Shown: piece after piece, positions 34,385-42,200 of the stretch
How positions within the stretch are numbered: the stretch's first letter is position 1
Layout of the letters: the number at the start of each line of letters is the position of its first letter
Assembly: GCA_016937945.1 (NCBI GenBank)
Contig: JAFGVP010000008.1
Location: 1-56,541, forward strand
DNA length: 56,541 nucleotides
Direction: 5' to 3'
Source: Pontiellaceae bacterium
Lineage (GTDB): Bacteria > Verrucomicrobiota > Kiritimatiellia > Kiritimatiellales > Pontiellaceae
The notes under the pieces: model-generated
Database searches by the model: none
Seen by the model: only the letters and a program-made list of their open reading frames with translations
What the model was told of the DNA's origin: nothing
Translations under genes and position numbers: made by a program

Positions 34385-34412
34385 AATCTAGTCACTTAAA
34401 TTGGGATGACAA
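34385..34412 (-). promoter_or_regulatory. Promoter of the EEP-family gene, possibly leaderless
   Basis: On the minus strand TTGTCA (34407-34412) and TAGATT (34385-34390) are 16 bases apart. Counting the usual seven bases puts transcription start at about 34378, next to the ATG at 34377, which has no ribosome site. Confidence 0.45.
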
Positions 34413-34468
34413 TACTTCCCGCCCACTTTTAACTATGCTTTCGCGGTTGATGCCGATAGCATAATTGC

Positions 34469-35965
34469 ATGGAAGGAAGCATCTCTGTTTATGGATTTTG
34501 GGTGATTATCAGCACCCTGCTCCACATTGTGGCGTTCACCGGGGTTTGCCTGCATGCTCTGCAACGGCGCAGGAATGCAAGCGCCACCATTCTCTGGATT
34601 TTTGTTGCATGGTCATTCCCGCTGATAGGTCCGTTGCTGTATCTGTCATTTGGCATTGATCGGGTTCCTAATAAAGGACTCCGGAAGAAGGCGGCCAATC
34701 AATTGATGATGGACCGTCGTCGGACCCACCACAAAGACGCGTCATCCTTTGTGGCATGGCATTATGGATTCAGCAGCAACTACGCTGAAATCAAAAACGA
34801 ATTCAGCCAACGATTGAACCGATCCCTGAACAGCCTTAATACCGAACACCCCCTGCTGGATGGAAATGCCATCCAGCCGCTTTGCGGCGGTGATGAAGCC
34901 TATCCCCTGATGATTGAGGCAATTCGCAGCGCGACAAAACATATTCACCTCCAGAGCTTTATTATCTACAGAGACGCAACCGGCCGTCAGTTTCTTGATG
35001 AACTGAGAAAAAAGGCGGATGAAGGCGTCGAAGTCCGACTTCTGTTTGACCGCTTTGGCTCCACCCATGCTTATCTGAGCGGCATGTTTAGAAAATACCG
35101 CAGAATTCCGAACTTTCACGTCTGCGGATGGACTCAGGCCAATCCGCTAAAACGACAGTTTCAGATCAACCTGCGCAACCACCGTAAAAACCTGATTGTC
35201 GACGGCCATATTGCCTTTTTCGGTGGAGTGAATATTTCCGGAGAAAACACCTCAGGAAATGACCGCAAAGCCATTCGCGACTATCACTTCAAGGTTGAGG
35301 GCCCTCTGGTTCATGAACTTCAGCTGTCATTTCTCCGGGACTGGTTTTTCATGACCGCAGAACCCATTGATCAGCTGCTGAATGAAATACACTTCCCGAA
35401 AATACTATCGACGGGCCATGCCCGTGCGCGCCTGATTGACAGCGGGCCATCGGATCCCCGAGGACTGGCCAGTGAGACGTTTTTCAACACCATCACTCTT
35501 GCCTGTCGACAGATCCTGATCGTGACACCCTACTTTGTTCCGACCAACGAGATTATCCAGGCACTGCGTTCTGCCGCTCATCGCGGAGTAGACGTGCGCC
35601 TTGTTCTCCCCGAAAAGAACAACCACCATTATGCCGGCATGGCATCAAAAGCCCTTTACGAGGAACTACTGACCTCCGGCGTACGAATTTACGAGCGAAA
35701 CCCGCCATTTATCCATGCAAAGGCGCTTGTTGCCGATGATTCCATTGCACTGGTTGGCACCGCGAACCTTGATGTGCGCAGCCTTGAACTTAACTATGAA
35801 ACCACCGTGCTCATCGAAGATGACAACGCGATTGGAAAACTTAAGCAGATGATCCACGAAGATATGGATGAAAGTAAAGAAATCCTGCTGAACACATGGA
35901 TTAAACGACCTGCCGGCCAGAAACTGGCAGAAAATCTATGCGCACTGATGACGCCGGTCCTCTGA
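34469..35965 (+). CDS. cls: Cardiolipin synthase (phospholipase D family)
   Basis: 498 residues, normal for ClsA-type enzymes that condense two phosphatidylglycerols (or related lipids) into cardiolipin at the inner membrane. Two N-terminal transmembrane helices (residues 8-30 and 40-62) precede the paired PLD catalytic motifs: NHRKNLIVDG with GGVNIS, and PFIHAKALVADD with VGTANLDVRS. Both HxKxxxxD motifs are intact. It starts at ATG 34469, and a weak ribosome site makes the exact start moderately certain. It is a single-gene unit. Confidence 0.92.
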   Translation: MEGSISVYGFWVIISTLLHIVAFTGVCLHALQRRRNASATILWIFVAWSFPLIGPLLYLSFGIDRVPNKGLRKKAANQLMMDRRRTHHKDASSFVAWHYGFSSNYAEIKNEFSQRLNRSLNSLNTEHPLLDGNAIQPLCGGDEAYPLMIEAIRSATKHIHLQSFIIYRDATGRQFLDELRKKADEGVEVRLLFDRFGSTHAYLSGMFRKYRRIPNFHVCGWTQANPLKRQFQINLRNHRKNLIVDGHIAFFGGVNISGENTSGNDRKAIRDYHFKVEGPLVHELQLSFLRDWFFMTAEPIDQLLNEIHFPKILSTGHARARLIDSGPSDPRGLASETFFNTITLACRQILIVTPYFVPTNEIIQALRSAAHRGVDVRLVLPEKNNHHYAGMASKALYEELLTSGVRIYERNPPFIHAKALVADDSIALVGTANLDVRSLELNYETTVLIEDDNAIGKLKQMIHEDMDESKEILLNTWIKRPAGQKLAENLCALMTPVL

Positions 35966-35987
35966 TCAAGAACAGAGAATACGGGTC

Positions 35988-36344
35988 TTATTTAAGGAGA
36001 CCTGCGTTGCCGCCGATCCACTCCTGAACCTTATACTCAGGCAAAGGTTTTGAGGGATCGCGCTTGAACTGAACAACGAGATCTTCACCCGTTCCCCGGT
36101 ATGTTTTACGATCTGGGATAACCTTTCTGCCATCCCACGCCACAAGGCGATATACACTGTTCTTACGAGACGGCCAGGAAATCGTCACCAGACCCTGATG
36201 ATTTTGCGTTGCGGTCACGTTAGGAATATAAACATATTCCGGAACAGGCTCCGTACTGGCACACCCCAAACCCATCGCGAAAAAAGAGAGCACCAGCAAC
36301 CATCCGGCGCCCTTGATCCATTGCTTATTCTTCTCTTTCATCAT
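35988..36344 (-). CDS. Small lipoprotein, possible fibronectin III-like domain
   Basis: 118 residues. A basic n-region, hydrophobic core and lipobox (FFAMGLGC, lipidated Cys at about residue 28) mark it for lipoprotein processing. The mature part reads like a single beta-sandwich (VTATQNHQGLVTISWPSRK, VYRLVAWDGRKVIP), similar to a fibronectin type III module. Its start lies inside the 3' end of the upstream gene (20-base overlap), so the two are translationally coupled. No function can be assigned. Confidence 0.65.
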   Translation of the reverse strand: MMKEKNKQWIKGAGWLLVLSFFAMGLGCASTEPVPEYVYIPNVTATQNHQGLVTISWPSRKNSVYRLVAWDGRKVIPDRKTYRGTGEDLVVQFKRDPSKPLPEYKVQEWIGGNAGLLK

Positions 36345-37179
36345 CCATCCCTATTGAGGCGGCATCGTCATCCAGCAAAACCGCGCCTTCTTCATCAGCA
36401 GCCGCTTCCCCGATAATAACAGCTTCAGGAACCGCATTGGTGAATGGATTTTCTACTGCAGCATCTATATTTTGCTCATCAGAGGGACCGGCCTCATCCT
36501 GTAAAGAGGAAGGGAGCTCCCCCGTAGGAATCAAATCATCAACCGGATCGAGCACGACGGGCTCCGGAACATCTTCCGGAGGTGCTGGGGCTCTGAGTGT
36601 GACCAGATAACGAAAATCCGACATTCCTGCCTCCCCGTTATTCCCGAGGTTATCCTTGAATTGCTTTTGGTACCACGCCACATTCAGTCCGTCTGGATTG
36701 ATGCTGCTCATTGGAATTCCATAATTCCCGGAAAACCACTTCCAATCCTTGTACTTAAAGTCATAACAGCGACCGATCAGGTGAAGCAGAGCCCGCGGCT
36801 CAACCGTACCAATCCGATACACCGTACTGCACCACTTTTCGCTTGGCACAAGAACATCCGGAATTGTTTTTCCGGAAACCTCTACCAGAACGGCCGCCGT
36901 CGGAGCCACTGGAAAAAAGGTTCCTTGCTGATACGCCTCCCCGGAAATACCGACCCATTCATTCCCATTCCAGCCCTGCAGCACGATTGCACCATTGGGA
37001 TGAACGGTATAGGTAAGCAGTAATGTCGGCAACCGGTTGCCGACATCCACCCCGATTTTAACAGGAACATCCTCTCGGGGCACCAGCAGCAGGGTGATCT
37101 CCTTCGCGGCGTCCGAAATCAACGGAGCAAACGCGCCGGATATAAAAAGAAGAACGATCAGCAATCTGAACCTTTTCAC
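36325..37179 (-). CDS. Secreted protein with acidic C-terminal tail, unknown function
   Basis: 284 residues. The start is the GTG at 37179 with GGAG six bases upstream, giving a signal peptide (VKRFRLLIVLLFISGAFA). The next about 170 residues form a folded part with several aromatic-rich strands (IVLQGWNGNEWVGIS, WCSTVYRIGTVEP, CYDFKYKDWKWFSGNYG). The last about 90 residues are Pro-, Asp-, Glu- and Ala-rich and look disordered. A longer ATG start would include a stretch of the ferritin intergenic DNA. It overlaps the lipoprotein gene and probably acts with it in the envelope. Confidence 0.6.
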   Translation of the reverse strand: MKRFRLLIVLLFISGAFAPLISDAAKEITLLLVPREDVPVKIGVDVGNRLPTLLLTYTVHPNGAIVLQGWNGNEWVGISGEAYQQGTFFPVAPTAAVLVEVSGKTIPDVLVPSEKWCSTVYRIGTVEPRALLHLIGRCYDFKYKDWKWFSGNYGIPMSSINPDGLNVAWYQKQFKDNLGNNGEAGMSDFRYLVTLRAPAPPEDVPEPVVLDPVDDLIPTGELPSSLQDEAGPSDEQNIDAAVENPFTNAVPEAVIIGEAAADEEGAVLLDDDAASIGMDDEREE

Positions 37180-37189
37180 GGGAAGCTCC

Positions 37190-37702
37190 TTATTCCGCCG
37201 CAGGGGCCGCCGAAACAGCACGACCTCCCAGTTTCTGATCAATCATCATCAGGCCGCCCTTATCGTTGCCGACCATTCGCAATGGATTGAGAACATCCTG
37301 AACATTGGCTTCTTCTTCGACCTGCTCCGTAACATACCACTGAAGAAAGGCCTGTGTGGCATAATCCCTTTCATCAACAGCGAGCCCCATCAGATTATGA
37401 ATGGATTTCGTGATGAACTGCTCATGCTCAAGTGTCTTTTCAAAAATCTCAAGCGGAGTGCCGAATTCCTTTGGCGGCTCTTCAATCATCTTAAGATCGA
37501 CTTCTCCGCCCTGATCGAGAATGTAGTCGTACATCTTGGTCACATGAAGGTTTTCTTCTTCATACTGGAGGCGCATCCAGTGCGCAAAGCCCGGAAGACC
37601 GGCCGTGCTGCAATACGCCGACATCGCCAGATAGAGATACGCTGAGTAGAATTCTTTGTTTACCTGCTCATTGAGAGCCTTCTGCATGTCCTTAGAGATC
37701 AT
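37190..37702 (-). CDS. ftnA: Non-haem ferritin
   Basis: 170 residues of the bacterial FtnA type, which assembles 24-mers that oxidise and store iron. Ferroxidase ligands are visible: Glu in NKEFYSAYLYLAM, Glu and His in YEEENLHVTKMYDYI, and the C-helix EQVEEEANVQDVL. An A+T-rich spacer with TATATAAA and AGGAAAA lies upstream. The gene sits between folD and the secreted-protein pair, all on the minus strand; transcription may be independent. Confidence 0.92.
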   Translation of the reverse strand: MISKDMQKALNEQVNKEFYSAYLYLAMSAYCSTAGLPGFAHWMRLQYEEENLHVTKMYDYILDQGGEVDLKMIEEPPKEFGTPLEIFEKTLEHEQFITKSIHNLMGLAVDERDYATQAFLQWYVTEQVEEEANVQDVLNPLRMVGNDKGGLMMIDQKLGGRAVSAAPAAE

Positions 37703-37744
37703 TTTATATTTTCCTGTTTATATATAATTAACATTAACCCCAAA

Positions 37745-38641
37745 TTATTCCGTGCAGTAGTCCCCGTTTGCACGTCGTGCCGACTCGACCGTGTTGTAGA
37801 GCAGCATCGTAATCGTCATCGGCCCTACCCCGCCCGGCACCGGTGTAATCAAAGAAGCCTTCTCTTTAACCGCATCAAAATCAACATCACCGACCAGCCG
37901 ATAGCCCCTCTCCCTCGATGCATCTTCAACCCGATTTACGCCGACATCAATTACCACGGCCCCTTCCTTTACCATGTCAGCAGTGACGGTATTCGGCCAA
38001 CCGGAGGCAGCAATGATAATGTCGGCCTGCCGAGTGTGAAAAGCCAGATCACGGGTACGGGTATGGCACAGCGTCACCGTCGCATTTGCCCCATCCTTCT
38101 TTTGAAGGAGCATATTAGCCACCGGCTTTCCGACAATATTACTTCGTCCGACCACGACTACGTGTGCCCCGGAGGTCTCAACACCGCTACGCTGAAGGAG
38201 TTGAATCACGCCATGGGGCGTGCACGGCAGAAAGGCATCTTCGCCGACCACCATTTTCCCGACATTCATCGGATGAAAACCGTCCACATCTTTGTCCGGA
38301 TCAATCGCCAGCAGGATGGCGGATTCATCAATGTGCTGAGGAAGCGGAAGCTGAACGAGAATCCCGTTAATTTTAGGATCCTTGTTCATTCGATCAACCA
38401 GGCTCAACAGCTCATCCTGTGTTGTTTCAGCCGGCAGGCGGTTATCATCCGAAAAAATACCGATTTCTCCACACGCTTTTTCCTTGGCGGAAACATAGGA
38501 CTTTGACGCCGGATCCTCACCGACCAGTATCACGCCCAGGCCGGGGACGATGTTCTTTGCCTTCAGTGCGATGACCTCTGCCTTGAGCTCCTCGCGAATC
38601 TGAGCAGCCACCTGCTTCCCATCAATAATTTTAGCACCCAT
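37745..38641 (-). CDS. folD: Methylenetetrahydrofolate dehydrogenase/cyclohydrolase FolD
   Basis: 298 residues, normal for the bifunctional enzyme that converts 5,10-methylene-THF to 10-formyl-THF through methenyl-THF with NADP. Family blocks are YVSAKEKACGEIGI with the catalytic Lys, GILVQLPLPQHID, DVDGFHPMNVG, CTPHGVIQLL, VVVVGRSNIVGKPVANMLL for the dinucleotide, and TPVPGGVGPMTITMLL. AAAGGAA is upstream of the ATG. Together with the glycine cleavage genes and folE it builds a one-carbon gene neighbourhood. Confidence 0.95.
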   Translation of the reverse strand: MGAKIIDGKQVAAQIREELKAEVIALKAKNIVPGLGVILVGEDPASKSYVSAKEKACGEIGIFSDDNRLPAETTQDELLSLVDRMNKDPKINGILVQLPLPQHIDESAILLAIDPDKDVDGFHPMNVGKMVVGEDAFLPCTPHGVIQLLQRSGVETSGAHVVVVGRSNIVGKPVANMLLQKKDGANATVTLCHTRTRDLAFHTRQADIIIAASGWPNTVTADMVKEGAVVIDVGVNRVEDASRERGYRLVGDVDFDAVKEKASLITPVPGGVGPMTITMLLYNTVESARRANGDYCTE

Positions 38642-38665
38642 TGATCAATACATTCCTTTTACATT

Positions 38666-39067
38666 CTATTTAATAAAGCGGAGGCACAGAGGATAGGTGT
38701 ATTCCCGCCCCTCACTGGCCTTGATAGCTCCGAGAATCATGCAGATAAAGCCGAATAGCACGAGAGGAACAGAGAGAAGAAACCCAATAAAAATCGTCAT
38801 CAAAAGAAGACATGCGGCAGCGTAAATCAGCAGACTGATCTGAAAATTCAGGGCCTCTTTCCCCTGACTGTCGATCAACGCCCCGTCTTCCCGTTTGAGC
38901 AGCCAAAGAATGAGGGTTGCCAAAACCCCGGCTCCGGGAAAAGGAAGTATGATCTGGGAGAATCCAGCAAGATGGCATGCCATCGCCCAGTTGCGCTCAG
39001 TACGGGAAGGCCCTGCGGACGATTCCACTACAACATCTTTCGCGTCTTTCAGCTCATTCTGATCCAT
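38666..39067 (-). CDS. DUF4870-family membrane protein
   Basis: 133 residues. After an acidic N-terminus it carries the DUF4870 (Tic20-like) pattern: NWAMACHLAGFSQIILPFPG, LILWLLKREDGALIDSQGKEALNFQISLLIYA, then two further helices and KASEGREYTYPLCLRFIK. About four transmembrane helices in all. Function is unknown. TAGGAG lies eight bases before the ATG. It is 24 bases upstream of folD on the same strand, so it may lead that transcript. Confidence 0.85.
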   Translation of the reverse strand: MDQNELKDAKDVVVESSAGPSRTERNWAMACHLAGFSQIILPFPGAGVLATLILWLLKREDGALIDSQGKEALNFQISLLIYAAACLLLMTIFIGFLLSVPLVLFGFICMILGAIKASEGREYTYPLCLRFIK

Positions 39068-39095
39068 ACATCACTCCTACTGAAAATGTGAGTGA

Positions 39096-39124
39096 AGCAT
39101 ACATCCGCACCTTGATATCAGCAA
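39096..39124 (-). promoter_or_regulatory. Possible promoter upstream of the DUF4870 gene
   Basis: Minus-strand TTGCTG (39119-39124) and TATGCT (39096-39101) have 17-base spacing, about 30 bases before the ATG. Neither hexamer is close to perfect. Confidence 0.38.
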
Positions 39125-39225
39125 ACCTCATTTCATTTTTTGAGGAAAAGATGTATCCCCCAACCAGATTGAGGCCGATCGTCATCAACCATATTGCCCT
39201 CGCAAAAAGGAGAACAGATGTGAAC

Positions 39226-39255
39226 AAAAAAGCCTCCCGATTGAGAGGCTTTTTT
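39226..39255. terminator. Bidirectional hairpin terminator after the Cys/Lys-rich protein gene
   Basis: An 11-base stem (AAAAAAGCCTC / GAGGCTTTTTT) with an eight-base loop has T-runs on both strands. It lies 21 bases beyond the stop at 39277, so it should end that minus-strand transcript. Confidence 0.82.
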
Positions 39256-39276
39256 GACGAACATGTATGAGCCGAA

Positions 39277-39564
39277 CTATTCAGCAGCAGTTTCAGCGGC
39301 TTTTTCAGCAGCTTTCTTTGCATTGCACTTTTCAGCACAGGCTTCGCATTTTTTCTCCGAAGTGCACTTTTCGCATTTTTTAGCTTCGGTCTTTTTATCG
39401 CACTTGGCCTTTTCAACCTTCTTTTCTGCAGTGCAGGCCGTGCATTCTTTCTTTTCTGCCTTTTTCTCGGCCTTCTTTGCGCTGCATCCGCAAGAATCAC
39501 ATGCCAGCGCAACAGATCCCGCCATCATTAATGCAACCGCGGCAATACCCACTATCTTCTTCAT
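39277..39564 (-). CDS. Exported Cys/Lys-rich small protein, putative metal-binding
   Basis: 95 residues. A clear signal peptide (MKKIVGIAAVALMMAGSVALA) is followed by a mature part of about 74 residues with 11 Cys and 21 Lys. Cysteines fall in pairs: CDSCGC, CTAC, CEKC and CEAC, plus singles. Between them lie KKAEKK-type repeats and an alanine-rich tail. No known fold is recognisable. The pattern suggests metal (zinc, copper) or thiol chemistry outside the cytoplasm, as in metallothionein-like proteins, but a low-complexity sequence like this can arise by repeat expansion. A CAGGAG ribosome site and a downstream terminator support a real gene with its own transcript. Confidence 0.72.
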   Translation of the reverse strand: MKKIVGIAAVALMMAGSVALACDSCGCSAKKAEKKAEKKECTACTAEKKVEKAKCDKKTEAKKCEKCTSEKKCEACAEKCNAKKAAEKAAETAAE

Positions 39565-39714
39565 ACCAATCTCCTGTTTGAATTGACCACTTCAATACAA
39601 GACCATATCGGTCAGCTTTTGTTCAGAGAATAGTTGGAAAATATTTTTTGTCACGGATTTCTTCGGCAAAATAAGCTGCGTTAACAAGGCATGCCTAAAT
39701 AATCAGACACTCGG

Positions 39715-40707
39715 TCATCCCTGAAAATGGCCAAACAGTCGATCAACAAAAGCCATGTCATCGTCATTCAGCTCAAGGGAAAGCGCACCAAGATTACAGA
39801 GCATCTGCCGATCATTTCTGAATCCAGGAATAACGCATGCAACATTCTGATGATTCAGGACATAGCGAAGGGCCACTGCAGCAAGAACCTCCGTCGATGA
39901 GCCAAATCGGGCTTTGAGTTCCACCAACTTTGGCCGTAACTCGCGCAGATACTCAGAATGAAAGCGGTTATCGGATGCACGAATGTCTCCGTCAGCAAAC
40001 TGCGGAGGATTTTCAGGGTCAAACTTATCGAGCAACAGGCCCTTTTGTAAGGGGCTGAATGCAACAAAAGACATTTTCTTTTCAGCAAGAAGTCGCCCCA
40101 CCCGGCTTTCCGGCTTAATGAAGTCCGGCCCGAGAATATTACCCCATGATTGCAAAACCGAGGGATTTACAACGGGTACCGCCCGCTCAAAGTCAGCTTC
40201 GGAATAAGCGGACTGTCCTTTTATCCGAATCTTTCCCTCTTTTACCAGCTCATCCAGCGCTTCCGCGGCACCTTCAAGCCATTCGCCGTTCGGTCCGAAG
40301 TCGCCATGATGCAGATAGTAGATATCGATATAATCGCGCTGAAGGTTTTTCAGCGACTGCTCGCACTGATGTCGGATATGCAATGGATCGTATGCATGTT
40401 CCGCAGTACCTCGAAAATGGCCGACTTTCGATGCGATAACAAAATCTTCTGATTTCAGACCCAGCTTTTTCAAGACGCGAGCCAGCATACGTTCCGCCTG
40501 GCCAAGACCGTAAACATCAGCGTTGTCAAAGTGGTTGACTCCGGAATCCACAGCACGTTTTACCGCAATAGTCACTTCAGCTTCATCAACGCCGGTCCAC
40601 CCCGTCGGTTGACCTCCCTCCGCCCAACTCGGACCCCCCATCGTCCAGCAGCCGAGACTGATTTCTGAAACCTTGATATCGGTTGTTCCCAACGGACGGT
40701 ATTTCAT
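39715..40707 (-). CDS. Aldo/keto reductase
   Basis: 330 residues, a TIM-barrel NAD(P)H-dependent oxidoreductase. The catalytic tetrad is visible: Asp and Tyr in HFDNADVYG, Lys in VIASKVG, and His in IDIYYLHHGD. The C-terminal cofactor site shows the ACVIPGFRN segment. Substrate is unknown; the sequence resembles the general AKR12/13-like group of bacterial reductases. It follows gcvPB by 35 bases on the same strand, so it may be read as the last gene of the glycine cleavage transcript. Confidence 0.9.
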   Translation of the reverse strand: MKYRPLGTTDIKVSEISLGCWTMGGPSWAEGGQPTGWTGVDEAEVTIAVKRAVDSGVNHFDNADVYGLGQAERMLARVLKKLGLKSEDFVIASKVGHFRGTAEHAYDPLHIRHQCEQSLKNLQRDYIDIYYLHHGDFGPNGEWLEGAAEALDELVKEGKIRIKGQSAYSEADFERAVPVVNPSVLQSWGNILGPDFIKPESRVGRLLAEKKMSFVAFSPLQKGLLLDKFDPENPPQFADGDIRASDNRFHSEYLRELRPKLVELKARFGSSTEVLAAVALRYVLNHQNVACVIPGFRNDRQMLCNLGALSLELNDDDMAFVDRLFGHFQG

Positions 40708-40742
40708 GCGGTCATCCTCATCATATTTTCAGGGTGTCAGGA

Positions 40743-42188
40743 TCAGTTGTAACTCAGTCGCATTTCCCGTGCAGCCTTCACCTCGTCCAGACGGCCGACG
40801 GGGGTCGTAACCGGCGCCGCATGCAGTTGATCGGCACCATTCTTTGCAATTTCAAACAGCTCTTCAACGACGCTGACGAAATGATCCAGCGTATCGCGAT
40901 CTTCTGTTTCGGTCGGCTCAACCATGAAAGCTTCCGGCACATTAAGCGGAAAATAAACCGTTGGAGGATGGATTCCACGGTCAATCATTCCCTTTGCCAG
41001 ATCCAGCGTGTGCACGCCGTACGGAGCCAGGCATTTTCCGGAAAAGACAAACTCATGCATACAACGCCCCCTGTATTCCTCACCAAAGAGCGGGCGCAGT
41101 TTTTCCTGCAGATAATTGGCATTGAGCACGGCCCGATTACTGGTCCCCAGCATTCCATCGCGACCAAGCGAAAGGATATAGGCATATGCCCGGGCAATCA
41201 CCCCGAAGTTTCCATAAAACGGCGCAATATAGCCGATGCTTTTCGGTGCATCATAATTCAAGGCATAGGTGCCGTCATTGGTCTTAACAACACGGGAAAT
41301 CGGGAGATATTCGCGCAACTTTTCAACAACACCCACCGGCCCGGAACCCGGCCCGCCACCGCCGTGCGGAGTGGCAAACGATTTGTGAAGATTGAGGTGG
41401 CAGATATCAAAACCCATGTCGCCGGGCTTGTAACGCCCCATGATCGCATTAAAGTTTGCGCCGTCATAATACATCAGGCCGTCTACCTTGTGCACGGCGT
41501 CACAGATTTCACGGATGCGCGTATTGAATACACCGAGCGTATTCGGGCAGGTCAGCATGACGCCGGCGGTTTTTTCATTCAACGCCTCAAGGAAGAGATC
41601 AAAATTCATCATCCCTTTTTCATCCGAAGGAATCGTCACCACCTTATAGCCGGCCAACTGGGCACTGGCAGGATTGGTCCCATGTGCCGAGTCGGGAATA
41701 ATAATGTGGTCTTTCTCGTTGCCCCGATCCTTGTGATACGCCGCCATGATCATCACACCGGTCAGCTCCCCGTGGGCGCCGGCCATCGGCTGCAAAGTAA
41801 ACTCATCAAGCCCGGTGGCTTCCGACAACAACCGTTCTGTATTATAAAGCACCTGAAGCGATCCCTGTGTCAGCAGGCCACCGCCGCGCAGCTGAGGCCA
41901 CAGCGGATGTACATCGGTCAACTCCGGCATATTCGCCGCCGCTTCACAGGCTTTCGGGTTATATTTCATCGTGCAGGATCCCAGCGGATAAAAATGGGTA
42001 TCCACAGAAAAATTGAGACGCGAAAGAGCGGTAAAGTGACGAACCACTTCCGCCTCCGAAACTTCCGGCAATTCCGCCGGCTTACTTCTGAGATACTTGG
42101 AAGGAATTTCTTCGGTCGGGGAAATCCGGATCGAAGACATTTGAACACCGGGACGACCGGGCGACGATTTTTCGTAAATAAGTTTCAT
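40743..42188 (-). CDS. gcvPB: Glycine dehydrogenase (decarboxylating) subunit 2, P-protein beta
   Basis: 481 residues. With GcvPA it forms the two-chain P-protein, which decarboxylates glycine with PLP and passes the aminomethyl group to lipoyl-GcvH. Typical segments are PLGSCTMKYNPK, PMAGAHGELTGVMIM, PDSAHGTNPASAQLAG and the PLP-lysine site CHLNLHKSFATPHGGGGPGSGPVGV. The stop of gcvPA is 12 bases upstream. The C-terminus is complete. A long open frame on the opposite strand is a codon-bias shadow. Confidence 0.95.
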   Translation of the reverse strand: MKLIYEKSSPGRPGVQMSSIRISPTEEIPSKYLRSKPAELPEVSEAEVVRHFTALSRLNFSVDTHFYPLGSCTMKYNPKACEAAANMPELTDVHPLWPQLRGGGLLTQGSLQVLYNTERLLSEATGLDEFTLQPMAGAHGELTGVMIMAAYHKDRGNEKDHIIIPDSAHGTNPASAQLAGYKVVTIPSDEKGMMNFDLFLEALNEKTAGVMLTCPNTLGVFNTRIREICDAVHKVDGLMYYDGANFNAIMGRYKPGDMGFDICHLNLHKSFATPHGGGGPGSGPVGVVEKLREYLPISRVVKTNDGTYALNYDAPKSIGYIAPFYGNFGVIARAYAYILSLGRDGMLGTSNRAVLNANYLQEKLRPLFGEEYRGRCMHEFVFSGKCLAPYGVHTLDLAKGMIDRGIHPPTVYFPLNVPEAFMVEPTETEDRDTLDHFVSVVEELFEIAKNGADQLHAAPVTTPVGRLDEVKAAREMRLSYN

Positions 42189-42200
42189 AGGAAAATCCTT

